A stretch of 14,832 bases of DNA from an uncultured Bacilli bacterium (lineage in GTDB: Bacteria > Bacillota_I > Bacilli_A > RF39 > UBA660), in NCBI GenBank assembly GCA_947625315.1, contig CANQOE010000014.1, positions 1 to 14,832 of the forward strand, in the 5' to 3' direction. Below the pieces are notes generated by a model. That model saw only the letters and a list, made by a program, of their open reading frames with translations. It did no database searches and was not told where the DNA came from. A program made the position numbers and the translations under genes. The stretch's first letter is position 1. Each line of letters starts with the position of its first letter. This document shows positions 14,136 to 14,832 of the stretch, piece by piece.

Positions 14136-14832
14136 TTATTCAACTTGAGGAATACTCTCATCAGGGATTTGAGCAGTTAGACTTTCAATGTAATCAAATA
14201 AGTAATTACTTTCAATTTTGGTTTCCCCAATTTCAGCAGTATACTTTTTATTTCCAATTACCGGTTTTAATTTAATATTACTTAATAATGTAGCTTTAGC
14301 CAATGTTTTATATAAATTACGACCATTTTCATCATAATTAGGAACCGCGAATAGTAAGATAGATGGAGCTCTTGATGATACAGAACCAAAGAATAAACTA
14401 TCACCATTACTATCTGTTACGTCCAAAATTGGAATTTTACTTAAGAATTCATTATAAACTAACTTACCATCAATAGTAGTTTGTAAATATAAATCAATGT
14501 AATCTCCTGGTTGTAATGAGTTACCATAAGTATCTAATAAATCAACAGGAATTGGAACAGCATTATAATCATCAGGCATATCATCTAAAACTCGACGACG
14601 AGTTTCGCGACATAATTTAATTTGTTCACGGTAGAAAAAGCTTCCTTCGGGAACACTAGTTCTCTCGGATATACAATAGGCATCACTAGGATTAACGACT
14701 TGATTAATATCCGAAATAATTGTTTTACTATCGGTTACTGTAGAACGCAAAACTTTCATCGTTCCCACCATATCGGCAGTAATTGTTGTATTTGAACTCA
14801 AAGATTTTTTAGCATATGGAATAGCTACAGTA
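14136..14832 (-). CDS. cpaB: CpaB/RcpC-type pilus assembly protein, 5' end beyond the window
   Basis: The frame is open to the right edge, so the N-terminus (membrane anchor and start codon) is missing; an internal TTG at 14801 is not the real start. The visible 232 residues begin with the SAF domain (TVAIPYAKKSLSSNTTITAD, then MVGTMKV), which normally reads VAxxxIxxGtxItaxMV. It continues with a CpaB/RcpC region containing the characteristic LQPGDYIDLYLQT and a late ILLFAVPNYDENGRNLYKTL segment. CpaB is an extracytoplasmic, membrane-anchored factor of Tad/Flp pili, linked to the secretin in Gram-negatives; in Gram-positives its partner is unclear. Two cysteines (in AYCISE and KLCRET) could form a disulfide. 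It is the first visible gene of the operon, 37 bases before tadA. Confidence 0.82.
   Translation of the reverse strand, partial: TVAIPYAKKSLSSNTTITADMVGTMKVLRSTVTDSKTIISDINQVVNPSDAYCISERTSVPEGSFFYREQIKLCRETRRRVLDDMPDDYNAVPIPVDLLDTYGNSLQPGDYIDLYLQTTIDGKLVYNEFLSKIPILDVTDSNGDSLFFGSVSSRAPSILLFAVPNYDENGRNLYKTLAKATLLSNIKLKPVIGNKKYTAEIGETKIESNYLFDYIESLTAQIPDESIPQVE

Noticed and set aside
14136..14801. Complete 221-residue CpaB starting at 14801
   Set aside because: The supposed start is a TTG within the SAF domain, and the frame stays open with matching SAF residues to the window edge, so the gene is truncated by the window.

Overview
This is an AT-rich stretch of chromosome from a low-GC Gram-positive bacterium (Bacillota, Bacilli-like; an uncultured gut-type lineage near the RF39/Erysipelotrichia/Mycoplasmatota branch would fit, but that is inference). 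Ribosome binding sites of the GGAGG type, sigma-A-type promoters with many extended -10 (TGnTATAAT-like) elements, and addBA, lemA and DUF2207 genes support this. Tryptophan is encoded by TGG and addB ends in TGA, so the standard code is used rather than the mycoplasma UGA=Trp code.

Left part, 1-1560: a poorly conserved, decayed zone. A strong minus-strand promoter and ribosome binding site at the left edge drive a gene lying beyond the window. Next come a membrane-anchored ORF broken by stops and frameshifts (63-406), a hairpin terminator, and an internally deleted IS3/IS481-type transposase scar (514-711). A small two-gene unit follows: a 203-residue protein of unknown function with a C-terminal coiled coil, overlapped by 14 bases by a 43-residue coiled-coil microprotein. 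An exact 25-base direct repeat at 438-462 and 1536-1560 brackets the transposase scar and the coiled-coil pair.

Middle part, 1565-10503: a plus-strand, membrane-anchored transglutaminase-like protein converges at a terminator on a minus-strand lemA-DUF2207 pair. The pair is separated internally by a terminator hairpin that overlaps the lemA stop codon. Upstream on the same strand is an addB-addA pair for double-strand-break repair. Both subunits are short for the family; AddB has no Walker A motif but keeps its nuclease and iron-sulfur cysteines.

Right part, 10556-14832: a plus-strand tRNA-Asn(GTT) has a textbook promoter and terminator. After it comes a minus-strand pilus-assembly operon of Tad/type IV type: cpaB (cut by the window edge), a tadA/cpaF ATPase, and tadB- and tadC-type platform proteins. 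It ends with a gene for a two-helix VirB2/TrbC-like membrane protein with a cysteine-rich tail. That last gene has its own promoter, beside 10-base tandem repeats, and its own terminator. No canonical Flp pilin or prepilin peptidase is visible in the window. This Tad-like cluster with a two-helix candidate pilin is the most interesting system here.
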